This document shows positions 35,452-46,640 of a DNA stretch of 64,000 nucleotides, piece by piece. Location: positions 60,307,212 to 60,371,211 of the forward strand of contig OZ034967.1 in the NCBI GenBank assembly GCA_964030785.1, in the 5' to 3' direction. The stretch comes from Siderastrea siderea (Eukaryota; Cnidaria; Anthozoa; Scleractinia; Rhizangiidae). The translations under genes were made by a program, and so were the position numbers. Below the pieces are notes generated by a model, which was given only the letters and a program-made list of their open reading frames with translations, did not search any database and was not told the DNA's origin. Position 1 is the first letter of the stretch. Each line of letters begins with the position of its first letter.

Positions 35452-36912
35452 AGATTCGAGACGTAACCGCAAAAAACTGCAAGAGTATTTAGAAAGGTTT
35501 CGATCACGAAACGAGTCGGTGGCTTTTACCAGGGTCTGGAAGGGGGGGTCCTGATCCCGTATTCCCGCTCCTTTTTCACGAAAATCCCGCATCCCGCACT
35601 TTTTTCATCGCTATCCCGAATCCCGTTTTTCCTTTCCCAAAAATACATTTAAGAAAGACTAATTTCTGCAAAAGCTAATAAATTTAAGATGTATATTGGC
35701 CCTTTCGATTGATATTTTGCACTCGCCTGGTTTATTCGCTTTTGCTGCTAAAACGTTTACTTGGGTCGAGGCGATTTCCCGAATTCCCGACAGAAAAGCA
35801 AAAAAATCTTGCATCCCGTGCCCAAATTTTGGCGAATCCCGCTTCCCTGGTAGCAGTCAAATCCCGAATCCCGTCAAGATATTTAGCGTTTTCCCGAATC
35901 CCGCACCATATTTTGGCCAAATCCCGGATCCCGAGAATACCCTTCCAGACCCTGTTTTACGTCCACGATAAATTCTCAGTTTCACCGCCGATTAACAAAC
36001 ACTCTGAAATTGTTATTTTTTTTCTATTTCAGAGTTTATGCATTAAAGCAAAGAAATTATAACTATAAACAATATTTTACTGAAAAGAGATAAATAATCG
36101 AACAGACACGGCTAGACAGCGCGTCTGGGAGCAGAATAATTGTATCCAGTTTTTGATTTTTTGGTGTTGGTGTTGTCAGTTATAATCATTTGTAGGTTTC
36201 AGCCTTTTCCCTTTGGTGCAGAGAACAGTACATGAAGCTCATTCCAACAAAACTCTTCCGTCCAAGATGTCACGCAAGCCGTTAGCCGAACAATTTACAT
36301 TATGGACATGAAGCAACGAGCTGGATTTTTCTTCCACGTTTCTCAATTTTTTTTATACCCTTTGGAAATACTGCAGTTGTTATTCTTTTCTATTTCAGAG
36401 AGCTTCTGTATGAGCGAAGGATAGACGGCACAAGTGAACAAATGTCCAGCTCTAGTAGAAGCGATTCGCGCGTTTAGTATATTTTAAAAAAGATACATTT
36501 CCTTCAGTGCTTGCATAAACATGCCATTTATCACTTCTTTGGTTTTGCCTCAAAACGTGCTTGTTTTTGGCCTTCATTTGATGTTTTCAATTCTGTCGGT
36601 TCAAAGTAACACAACTACCGAACTGAGACCTAAATAGCCAATCAAAAGCGAGTGTAATTTTTCAAAATTTGCAACGGTACGCAAGTTTGTATTTGCAACG
36701 GCATGCATGTTTGTATCTGCATTGGCAGGCGTGTTTGTGTTTGCTGTGAAAACTCGGGTCTAACAGAAACTACAGTAATTATTGCTCTACTGCAATAATC
36801 GGCGGTGAAACTGAGAATTTATCGTGGACGCAAAAGCCACCGACTCGTTTCGTGATCGAAACCTTTCAGCTAATTACTCTTGCGTTTTGTTGCATTATGT
36901 CTCGAATCTGAT
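35452..36912. mobile_element. Long inverted-repeat element
   Basis: The left arm (35,452 to 35,529 continuing at 35,961 to about 35,995) matches the reverse complement of 36,800 to 36,912. The match includes a GTTTCGATCACGAAACGAG block and GAAACTGAGAATTTATCG. The left arm is interrupted by a CAGGG element. The interior has no gene but holds three imperfect 24-base repeats (TTTGCAACGG type, 36,660 to 36,745). Confidence 0.75.
35530..35954. mobile_element. hAT-like element with 6-base target duplication (2)
   Basis: The ends CAGGGTCTGGAAGGG and CCCTTCCAGACCCTG are perfect inverted repeats flanked by TTTTAC on both sides. The interior is a series of ATCCCG-containing repeats (for example AATCCCGCATCCCG). 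It is nested in the left arm of the 35.4 to 36.9 kb element, whose right arm shows the sequence before insertion. Confidence 0.9.
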
Positions 36913-37096
36913 TGCTCGCAGTACATGTGGTGTGAGCTGGAGACTGGCACGCGGGGTCGCACAGGGCATGCGTCTGTGCTTTAGTGGTATCGTTTTACAA
37001 CATTTTCGTATCAATGAATAACTTCCAGATCTGGTTCTCTGTCATATTTAGCTCAATAACTACTTAGCATATTTTGATGAGAATTTACAAAGCTAT

Positions 37097-38245
37097 GTGT
37101 GGTTCCAGAAAATATCCATACCCCTACCACGAAGGGAATTTCACTTAGGACCCCCCTCCTCCCCGGATTTTCCGTTTTTTGAAGTAAGCTATAACCGCCC
37201 CCATCCCTCCGGATTTTCCACAGTTTGTCAAACACCCCCCAACCCCTCTGGAAAATTTCGTTCAAGAAGGGAGAGTGTTAAAAATCAAGCAACTGATCCA
37301 ACTTTAAATGAAGCTAAGCCGTTCCCATTATCGTAGGATGCGTTTATACTGTTTATTTAAAATAATAACGTACATAGTCATATCTTACTCATAACATATT
37401 ATCTTACCAATATCAACTGTTGTTCTCTACGTCAAACAGATATACTAGGTATTTGTAACATTACCTTGACAAAAGCATGTAAAACGTTTGTTTTAATTGA
37501 AGAATTCGCTTGAAAAGTCGCAGAGTTGCCGATAAACGTTACTTCAACATGAACGTGATCATGAACAAAGAAAATGCACAAACAAAATTAAGGGGAAATG
37601 ATCAAAATAGAAAGAATAACGAATACTGAGTTGGCGACACTTGTACTTCGCAAAAAATATTCTCGTTGCTGAGCTTAGCAAAACACGACTTCTACGAGTC
37701 AATGAGATCGCGCTTCGCTTGCCAGTTGCCACATAGGGAATTTAAAAAGGACGGACTGATTGTTCATAAACAACGCTTATATATATCGTGAAGGTAAGCT
37801 TTAGACGACGAAGACAATTCATCGAAGGATCGTCGTCTCGATAAGTAAATGTAGCAACTCCTGGTGTGCGTTGGTGTCTTCTCGAAGACTGGTAATGAGT
37901 AATGGCAGCTTCTACGCAACGACGATGTTTATCTCGTTTCCGCCCCAATATCGCTTCCAAAGCGCCTTTGGGAGAAAGAATACCTCTTTTACGTTTAACA
38001 AATTAAAGTGTTTATTTAGCAGTTAACCTAATTTAATTCCACAATAAAGATCTACAAATTCGGTAAGTAGTAATTTTCGAACTTTCTGCAGCTTACATCG
38101 GAATGAATCGAAGTTGACCCTCTGGAAAGTAATTTATCCGATCACCCCCCTCTCCTCTGGATTTTCCTGGCCTTTTGAGCCCCCACCCCTCCAGAATTTC
38201 CAATTCTCTCCATGGTGGGGGTATGGATATTTTCTGGAACCACAC
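37097..38245. mobile_element. TIR element, GGTTCCAGAAAATATCC family, copy 2
   Basis: Inverted ends GTGTGGTTCCAGAAAATA... of about 30 bases are flanked by TAT on each side. The empty site is seen in the repeat at 4,636 to 4,860. Subterminal C-rich runs followed by GGATTTTCC recur at both ends. It has the same family traits as 6,903 to 8,329. There is no transposase. Confidence 0.85.
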
Positions 38246-38289
38246 TATACAACCTTGGACAAAACCTGTTGGAAACTTTTCGTGGGGAG

Positions 38290-38663
38290 CTTGTGCAAAA
38301 ACTCAGGTCAGTGTATTATGTACCAGTCAAATCGAAGCTTCAACATCCACCCCCCCGGGTAACCCCCCGGGCATTTGAAATTTTGAAGATTGGCTTGTTC
38401 AAAATTCCCTCCCCTCGGGGCAAAAAAGCCGTTCAAATGCCCCACCAATTAGTTCTGAAATACCTCTCCTCAAAGACAAATTTCGCCTTAAATCAAACAC
38501 TGTTCACACTTTCCAGAGAGAGATGTGCCGTGATGTCACCTTCAAACTTCCTTTTAAGACCGTTTTGAAAGAGGTAGTCACTAACAAAGGCGAAAATCTA
38601 TCTTGTAAGCTTAAATCCACCAAACCTTGCTCAATTCAATGACAATTGACAAAGCCTTACAAA
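38290..38663. other. Non-coding stretch before the B2 unit
   Basis: No gene is seen. It contains C-rich palindromic sequence (CCCCGGGTAACCCCCCGGG-like, 38,349 to 38,371), probably a MITE remnant, since GCATTTGAA and TTCAAATGC blocks flank a centre at about 38,405. Confidence 0.35.
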
Positions 38664-38835
38664 GTTTCTAACTTACCAGTATGTAAGAAAACCCTCCAAT
38701 ATTCTACATCTTGAAACTGAGGTCGGCCAACTAATCACTAGCGCGCATTAAAATGGCTAATTCCCTTCAAATTTCAACAGCAAAGAGCAGGACGAAAGTG
38801 CAAGGAACAAGAGGGCGCTGGCGACTGCCGAAGAA

Positions 38836-39022
38836 GCAACAGAGCGTGACCGCCATATTTGGAAGGCTTAAATGTGATTGGCTGAGGGTTCCCATAGAAA
38901 ATGGAAGGTGTTGGATCAATCAAAAAAACATCACGCGATTTTCATTGTCACGAAACACTATTTCAGTCCAAACTATCACGCATTCGTTTGTGCTTTAGTG
39001 GAAGCATCGGCACGAGCTACTG
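38836..39022 (+). promoter_or_regulatory. Promoter region and non-coding exon 1 of gene B2
   Basis: This is collinear with the B1 block at 18,975 and the B3 block at 52,516. It includes the inverted CCAAT box (GTGATTGGCTGAGG) and ends at the donor CTACTG|GTAAGT. Exon 1 is separated from coding exon 2 by 8.6 kb because of the nested insertion. Confidence 0.45.
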
Positions 39023-40011
39023 GTAAGTCTCGTTAAACTTTGGCATTTTAACTGCTTGTTATAGATTGGGGAATGGCTTGGTTTTACTTATGTTATACAG
39101 AGTAAATCGGGCATTCAATTCGCGCATACAGATTTGACCTTAAATTTAGTCTGATTTTTATATTCAAGGACAATTTGATAAGTTATCTGCCAAAGACGTT
39201 ATCATTTGCACATGATATCTTTTGAAACGAACAAGAACCTTCTTTATACTGAATTTCAGCTGAAGTGCGGCTGAAATTGAGGCTAAATCTTGTTGTGAAA
39301 TATCAGGTGTCATCACGGGTCACCCAAGAAACACAGGCAGCCCATCAAACATTTCATGGAATTGTCTATTGGCTGAACCGGCTAAATCACACATTTTTTA
39401 CGCTCTTAGGTAGTTCCTTTAACAGTTTGCATGATTGCCGATTTTTGATCGACCACACGTCGGTTAGAATGTTTTGATCCGCTAAAAACTCCAGACCACA
39501 TACATATTCAGAGGTTCCAGTGTTGTTTGTTTGTCCCAGTTCCCAAAACAAGGAAGTAGGAGACGTTTGCAGCGGGAAGTTGGAGCGGTAGCAGCGAAGC
39601 CGCGAGGGGAATGGGAGGCTCGTTTCGGCTTATTGGCAGCTGTGCTACAGAAAGTTCTATGTTTCCCTTTGACGCGTTTTGACGTCATCAAGGTTCACAT
39701 GTCATAACTGAATGTCTTCCCATACGTGTCGAGAAACCAACTCTTTCCAATAAATTGAAACTTATGGTCCCTATTAGTAATTACATGGGCGGAAAAAAGC
39801 ACAGAGGTCTGGGAAGATTATGTTTCCACTACCGGCTTATTAAAATCTCTCTCTCCTCCTGCACCTACACTGTCGTCACAGCTGTGTATCTACAGAATAA
39901 CCATTCAGCTGTTGTTGGACATCTCATTTATCGTTACGTTGGCTTCGGTTAGTTTGGAAGCAAACCACGCAAGAATCAATGACACGAGAGATAGAAAGTT
40001 GCGTGATTCCT

Positions 40012-42652
40012 TCATTAAATCATTTACTTTTAATATTCCATGAGGGAAGAGTTCTTTGTCGAATACCGGCTTGTTATCAATCCTTATTAACCAGTTGTGC
40101 CACAGTGACTGCTCAAAGAATTGTTAATTGGTTTTTATGACATCCTCAAAGGTGACTTCTGACCATATTTCTAGTAGCTCTCGTAAAAAAATGCTCTTTA
40201 CTGGTATTGTCTTGAGGGAGTCGGCCTCATTCAGATTGCCCTTAAAAATTAGACTGCCGCCATATTTTCCAAGTTCAAATTCGACAAATCCTTTCCATTT
40301 TCCACGGTTCGAAACATCAAGATATTTGCAGATCCATGTGGTCTTTAGCGATTTATTAAACAAAGATAAATCAATCACTTTTAGGCCTCCTTTGTTATAG
40401 TCATTTATCAACACGGTTCGCTTAATCTTGTCATCTTTGTTGTTCCATAGAAAACAATAGTAAATGTCATTTATCTCTCTAACAATCTTTGGGTTTGTCG
40501 CTAATCGTGTTCAAATATATGTGAGTTGAGATGCAGCCAAGCTCTTGATAACTTGGATTTTACCCATTAAAGTTCATCGTGGATAATTCCAACAGCTTAG
40601 GACATTTCTAAGTTTGTCCGCTTTCTCAAAGTAATTCAGATTTAACGTTATCTGTGGGTCCGTAGAAATCCAGACACCAAGGGCTGTCACTCTATTTTCC
40701 TTCTCCAAGCCCATAAGGCTTCAGTTTTTGTGTCATTGAGTCTAAGGCCCGACCTAATGCCGAAATTATCAAACTTAGCAAGGGCAGCGGACAAGGACTC
40801 TTGGGTACCATTGAGGATGAAGGTTGTGTCGTCCGCTTATTGGCTTATTTTGATTTCCGTGCCATTAACAGAGATTCCCTTAATGCTATCGTTAGCCCTG
40901 ATTGCTTTCCCTAAAATTTCTACCGATAGAATGAAAAGATACGGTGAAAGAGGGCAGCCTTGCCTAACATCTCTTTGTAGTTTGAAGAAGTTACTTGACC
41001 AACCATTGTTTAAAAATTTTAATATTATTATAAAAAGTTCTAACCCAGTTTATATGAGGGACCAAAACTAAGGTATTTAAGCGAGCGACTGACAAACGAT
41101 TATTCGAGAGAGTCAAAAGCTTTTTCGAAGTCTATAAACAGCAACAGAACTGGGATGTTTTGCTGTGAAGTATAGTTTATGATACTATTAATCAGTCTTA
41201 TATGTTCTCCAAGAAATCTTCCTTTAATATGAAACCAGTCTGATCATGATTGATAAGTTTTGGAATAAACGCTTTCATTCGATTTGTGCTGGCCTTTGTA
41301 GCTATTTTGTAGTAACAATTAAGGAGGGTTAATGGACGCCAGTTTTTGAGAAAGTGCGGATCGGAATCTTTTTTTGGTACGAGTTTAATTATTCCTCGTC
41401 TCTGTGTGACTGAAAGTGTTCCTAGTTAAGGGCATTAATTGAAATAGAAGACAGGTCATCCCAGAAAGTTTTATAAAACTCGGCTGGAAGTCCATCGGTT
41501 CCACGAGATTTTTCAGAATCCATGTCATTTAAAGCTTCTAGGCATCCTTTTTCAGTTAAAAGTCCTTCACAGCTCGTGGAGTCGTTATGGTTTAGTAAAG
41601 TGTCATTCTCAAGTTGAAAGAATTCATTTTCTGGCGGCATTGTGTTATCTTGAGATGCGTAAAGGTTTTTATAGAAGGTTTCACACTCTGCAAGAATGTC
41701 TGTATCAGAGGTGACGAATTCATTCTCATTAATTTTGAGTTGACTTATCACGTCAAGTTTGAAGTGCCTCTTTCCAAGATTAAGAAAAAACTTCGTATTT
41801 TTTTCTCCTTCATTGTACCATCTAGCCTTGCACCTTAATATTGCCTCTTGGGTGCGCCACTTAATTATATCCTCTAATTCTTTTCTTCGCGAATCCAGGT
41901 TCTTCTGTTAAGGTATTTTTGTATAGAGTGCTGACCGAAGGTTAGATTAGTTCTTTTTCAAGTGACGCAATTTTTTCCTCTAAAATGTGTTCTTTGTGAA
42001 GTATTTTGCGTTTTTTGCCGATTGCGAAACTGATAGATTTCTCCCGGACTTTCATTTTAGTCATGTCCCAAAGGAGAGCCGGGTTAATTGAACCATCGTT
42101 TCGGTATTATTGCTGTGTTTGTGCGATGGTTAATTTTATCATGTCAACATAGCCGGCATCCGATGAGAGTGATGTATTCAGTTTCCAAAATTCTCTACCC
42201 CTTGGATTTGAGTGTAAGGAGATGTTTAGTGTTACCATTGAATGATCTGTTTTAAAGCCAGGTAGGATGTTCGCAGAGGTAATACTACTAAAAAAACTTT
42301 GGCTTACCAAGAGGAATCTAGCCTACAGTGAATCTCCGGCTGTTTTTGGCGCCAGGTGTATCTATTAATATCCGGGTTTAAAACCCTCCATGCGTCAACC
42401 AGATCAAAGTTTTCGGATATCTCGCACACAGTTTTTTCCGCATTGTTATGAGTTTTGGCAAGGCCACCTTTCTTATCTTTCTCTGTGTCTAGGACGAGGT
42501 TGATTAATCGCCTCCAATTACGATTTCACCCTTTTGAAAATCTTCGATATGTTTAGCGAGAGATTTAAAGAAGTTTGGATCATCTTCATTTTGGGCGTAA
42601 ACGTTTACCAAGGTTATATATTTTCCATTTACTTTTAAATCACAAATTATAT
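40012..42652 (-). pseudogene. LINE endonuclease-reverse transcriptase, inverted segment
   Basis: Order on the minus strand: endonuclease C-terminal half (42,650 to 42,110), linker, reverse transcriptase palm with KSRGTDGLPAEFYKTFWDDL (near 41,490), ADDTTFILNGTQESLSAAL (near 40,830), the C-terminal region GGLKVIDLSLFNKSL (near 40,380) and HNWLIRIDNKPVF (near 40,085). These match the L1/Tx1 group in order and style. Many stops and frameshifts show that it is dead. Confidence 0.8.
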
Positions 42653-42654
42653 AA

Positions 42655-42957
42655 CGACGAATCATGCAACTTTCTTTCTCTCGAAGATTTTATTGAAACA
42701 TATAAAGTACAAATAAAACCATTGAAATATTTTGGACTTACATCTGCCCTTAGACATTTCTATAAAGAGAACTTCCCAAAGGAACCTAGTGTTTCTGTTA
42801 CACCAGATTCTTTCTTAAAATCATTCCTTAAAAGCGCAAAAGGAAATAAAGTGGTTTACAAGAAACTTGTGTCTCTCAAAAGCTCTTTACTAGTTTATTT
42901 CTTGCGAGACACTACATATGGTGCTGTAAGACCAGTAATAAGATCTCTAACTTAAAA
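42655..42957 (+). pseudogene. LINE reverse transcriptase C-terminal part, direct segment
   Basis: The plus strand encodes NFLSLEDFIETYKVQIKPL and then FGLTSALRHFY, which continues the peptide of the inverted segment. The open frame from 42,575 is partly chimeric because its first 25 or so codons cross the inversion junction. It ends at TAA 42,955. The expected zinc-knuckle end of the protein is not seen, so the element is deleted or diverged there. Confidence 0.7.
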
Positions 42958-44252
42958 ATGTTTTGGACGGTCGTTAAATCCCAATTTAATATTGAATCCT
43001 ATAAACTAGGCTTATTAAGCTCGAAAGAAATAGGACCCTTTAATTCCCCTCCTCAATTCTAATTAGTCTCTCGCAAGCCATGATTATTACAATTTGCACA
43101 ATGCCCAACCCCCTTTGCGTTTAGAGACGCTATCTTTTTCAGTCTGAATTAACTATCTTGCAATTTTTTTCCTCTTTGCACTGATCACCAAATCGTTAAA
43201 TCATTATTTTCATAAAAAGGAGTGGTATACAATTTATGGATTGTACAATTTTTTTATGAATTCTCCAGTTGTACTTTTTGTTTTTTTTTTCGGCTGAATT
43301 TGTTAGTAGCAGTTGTAACGTGTACTGTAATTTGGGTAGTTAGGTCCGTGCACGATTCCGCCAAACCGTTTTTCTATTTTTCTCAAAAAATGAAAAAGCC
43401 AATTTTCATTCAACTTCATAGTATTTTGCTATTTTTAATTAAAATGGAATAAAATTAAATAAGAAAACTATGATAAAAACGCTGCATTTTTCCATTTTTC
43501 TAATTTGATGTCGACTTTAAAAAATTAAAAAATACTGTCGACTTATAAAAAGCACGTTTTTGCTATTTTTCGTTTTACGTTTTTTAGCCTAGTTAAAAAA
43601 ATGGAAAAATAGAATGTTCTTGATTTATTTTCTATTTTTTTTAATTTTCCGTTCCTTATTAAAAAAAAGAAAAATCGAAATTGTTCTTTTCCGATTTTTT
43701 GAGTGAATTAAGAAAATGGAAAAATAAAAATTACTGTACCGTTTATCCATTTTTGCATTTTTTGACCTTAAATTAGAAAAATGGATAAAAAGAAGATGTA
43801 TCGATAGTTCATTTCATTTTTCATTGTTGAGGGCTTAATCGAAAAATACAAATTATGGCCATTTCTTATTCATTTTTTTAATTTTTGACTAAAATCAGAA
43901 AAATGGAAAAATAGCTTTGATGTTTATCAAGTTTTCATTTTCTATTTTTCGAGTTAAATTAGAAAAATGGAAAAAATGGCTTTGATTCGTGTCATCCCAA
44001 AAAATGGTGTTTTAAGGCTATCACGTGACCCAAGGCACAGTTTTCCCTCTAAGTTGTAACAGGAGTGTAGTCTCTGTCTCTTGTGAGAAGCCATGGACAT
44101 TCCTCTTTTCAAACAATTTGTTTTATAAAGGGGAGAAAAGAGACTTGTTGTTGGAAAAGAAGATCTGTAAACCAGTAAAATCTCGTCGGTTTTCAAGAAA
44201 GGAAGGCCATTTGACTTAACGTTGCTGCAAAGCGAGCGGATAACAACAATTT

Positions 44253-44725
44253 AGGATTTGAAATTATGAATATATGAAATTCATATATTTGAACTGCGGA
44301 GTGAAGAAATGAATGTAAAGAAGATCCTCGCAGTTATTAACGCAACTTATGCAGTTAAGAAAAGAAATTATCGCAGAGGTCAGGGTTCGAATCCCGGCAA
44401 GCCTGATTTTTTCAGGCTTTCTTTTCGCAACTGCATAAGTTGCGTTAATAACTGGGAGGATCTTCTTTACATTCATTACTTCACTCCGCAGTTCAAATAT
44501 ATGAATTTCATATATTCATAATTTCATCTTCATCTTTCCCGGGTATATTACGAACCAGTTTAATGACCAGCTCCCAGCTGGCTTGTTAGCTCAATTGGTT
44601 AGAGCGCTGCACCGGTATCGCAGAGGTCAGGGTTCGAATCCCGGCAAGCCTGATTTTTTCAGGCTTTCTTTTCGCAACTGCATAAGTTGCGTTAATAACT
44701 GGGAGGATCTTCTTTACATTCAATT
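44253..44725. mobile_element. tRNA-related foldback insertion in the left palindrome arm
   Basis: It is flanked by AATTTAGGATTT on both sides (12 bases), with the empty site visible in the right arm near 45,660. Inside are inverted GAATGTAAAGAAGATC blocks, a partial tRNA 3' half (near 44,367 to 44,402), an AT-rich dyad (ATATATGAAATTCATATAT) and one tRNA-like unit at 44,580. Confidence 0.7.
44580..44650 (+). tRNA. tRNA-like sequence, degenerate (SINE-associated)
   Basis: GGCTTGTTAGCTCAATTGG starts an acceptor and D arm; box B is GGTTCGAATCC. The anticodon region reads CCGGTAT, giving GGT at the anticodon place, but the base before it is C rather than the expected T. One base is missing before the T arm. 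The acceptor stem also has a mismatch (GGCTTGT with GCAAGCC). It is likely a repeat-borne pseudo-tRNA. Confidence 0.5.
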
Positions 44726-45080
44726 TAGGATTTACCGACAAAACGCCGTAAAAGCCTTATTGGGCTATTAATAGCAGTCTCCCGGCACTAGAACATATTG
44801 ATCCGGAAATGTTTCTTCTTAAAAATGTTTGAAACAGTTATATTTGTAATGCTTAACTAATGTGACTAGCATCACCAAATAATCGTGCAGACAGCTTACT
44901 TGTTAGACTTGTTGGGAATCCGCTTTCAAGACACGGAAGAGGCCAGCCGCGGCGTTGGCTTGTAGCCTTATGTCAGTTATTTTATATAACAGTGTTAACA
45001 TAATTAGATGTAAAGAAGATCATAGCAGTTATAGACGCAACTGTTGCAGTTGCGAAAAGAGAGCCTGAAAAAAAAAATCA

Positions 45081-45153
45081 GGCTTGTACGGGATTCGAAC
45101 CCTTGATCTCTGCGATACCGGTGCAGCGCTCTAACCAATAGAGCTAACAAGCC
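45081..45153 (-). tRNA. tRNA-like sequence at the palindrome centre, left arm
   Basis: Seventy-three bases with a perfect 7-base acceptor pairing (GGCTTGT with ACAAGCC), D arm GCTC/GAGC, and a T arm AAGGG-TTCGAAT-CCCGT with one mismatch. The anticodon stem has a mismatch, and base 33 is C. It is the best-formed of the tRNA-like units. It could be scored as tRNA-Thr(GGT), but its place in a palindrome and the abnormal loop argue for a repeat. Confidence 0.5.
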
Positions 45154-45238
45154 AACAGGGAGGTGGTCATTTAGTCGATTTGTTATAAACCCGTGAAGGA
45201 TGAAAATGAAATAATGAATATATGACCAGCTCCCAGTT

Positions 45239-45311
45239 GGCTTGTTAGCTCAATTGGTTAGAGCGTTGTACCGGTATCGCAGAGGTCAAGGGTTCGAGGC
45301 CCGTACAAGCC
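45239..45311 (+). tRNA. tRNA-like sequence at the palindrome centre, right arm
   Basis: This is the inverted partner of the unit at 45,081, with the same acceptor stem but substitutions in the anticodon stem (GTTGTA) and T loop (TTCGAGG), which weaken box B. It is probably non-functional. Confidence 0.45.
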
Positions 45312-45795
45312 TGAATTTTTTTTCCAGGCTTTCTTTTCGCAACTGCAAAAGTTGCGTCTATAACTGCGATGATCTTCATTACATTTAATTATGTTAATAC
45401 TGTTATATAAAATAACTGACATAAGCCTACAAGCCAACGCCGCGGCTGGCCTCTTCCGTGTCTTGAGAGCGGATTCCCAACAAGTCTAACAAGTAAGCCG
45501 TCTGCACGATTATTTGGTGATGCTAGTCACATTAATTAAGTATTACAAATATAACTGTTTCAAACATTTTTACAAAGAAACTTTTTCGGATCAATATGCT
45601 CCAGTGCCGGGAGACTGCCATTAATAGCCCAATAAAGCTCTTACGGTGTTTTGTCGGTAAATCCTAAATTGTTGTTATCCGCTCGCTTTGCAGCAAAGTT
45701 AAGTCAAATGGCCTTCCTTTCTTGAAAACCGACGAGATTTTACTGGTTTGCAGATCTTCTTTTCCAACAACAAGTCTCTTTTCTCCCCTTTATAC

Positions 45796-46640
45796 AACAA
45801 CAACAACAACAACAACAACAAGCTTTATTTGCATGACTATAAGTACATACAGTATTGCAAAAGCGTAAAACTTAACTAAAGCGAAACTTATAACAATCAT
45901 AATCATGTAATAGGGAAAAAAAAGAAATTATGTATGCGCTACATTACTTTCATTCGATAGAAGATTATTTCGTAAAGATAAGCATCTCAAAATGAACTTC
46001 ATCAGTTGAGTAATTAAATAATAATTATCAGAATTCATTAATTTTTTGGTGGCTTCCATAGGAGGTAATTGTGTTATGTTTGGTATTTGGTTCTCTATTT
46101 TTTGTAAAATTCATCTCTAAAACTACAGTATTTAGTACAATGGAAAAGTAAATGAATTTCATCTTCAATTTGATTTGATTTACACGTAGGGCAGAGTCTA
46201 TTATCCCTTGGGATTTGATCATATCTGCCAGTTTCGATCAATAATTTATGATTACCTATTCTAAGTTTCACTAATTCTTTCCTGTTATTTAGTTTTCTTG
46301 TAAGATCTAAATAGCAGGAAGGCGTATATTCGTCCTTAAAAGTGTTATAGAATTCTAATTTCTTAGAGTTTCGAATAGTTTGTTGCCAGTGTGAAATATA
46401 CTTTTGTTGCATTAGACTTACATAGTGTTTAATCTTAGCATCAGTTAAGAAAGTAGGGTCAAAATCAGGCAAATTATAATATTCAGACATCCTCATAACA
46501 TTAGAGTAAAAACTATTTTTTCTGGTGTTATGAAGATCAGATGACATCAAAAAGATTTGTTTAACAATAGAGTCATTTTCCTTATTGTGGAGATATAAGG
46601 TGTAATTAAATATTTTTTGATTAATAGCTATTATAAGAGG
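45796..46640 (-). mobile_element. Truncated LINE with (TTG)n tail in the right palindrome arm
   Basis: On the minus strand, a 151-codon frame (46,550 to 46,095) ends in the zinc-knuckle-like motif CPTCKSNQIEDEIHLLFHC of LINE reverse-transcriptase C-termini. The 3' end is AATAAAGCTTG followed by (TTG)n at 45,796 to 45,821. It is 5'-truncated and absent from the left arm. The adjacent arm sequence is partly lost at its right edge. Confidence 0.75.

Noticed and set aside
43350..43980. AT-rich arm of the palindrome as a matrix-attachment or origin region
   Set aside because: Base composition alone cannot support this; the palindrome explains the sequence.
44580..45311. Three functional tRNA genes
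   Set aside because: The units lie in a repeat and a palindrome, the base before the anticodon is C instead of T, and stems have mismatches; they are better read as SINE- or repeat-borne pseudo-tRNAs, so confidence was kept at or below one half.
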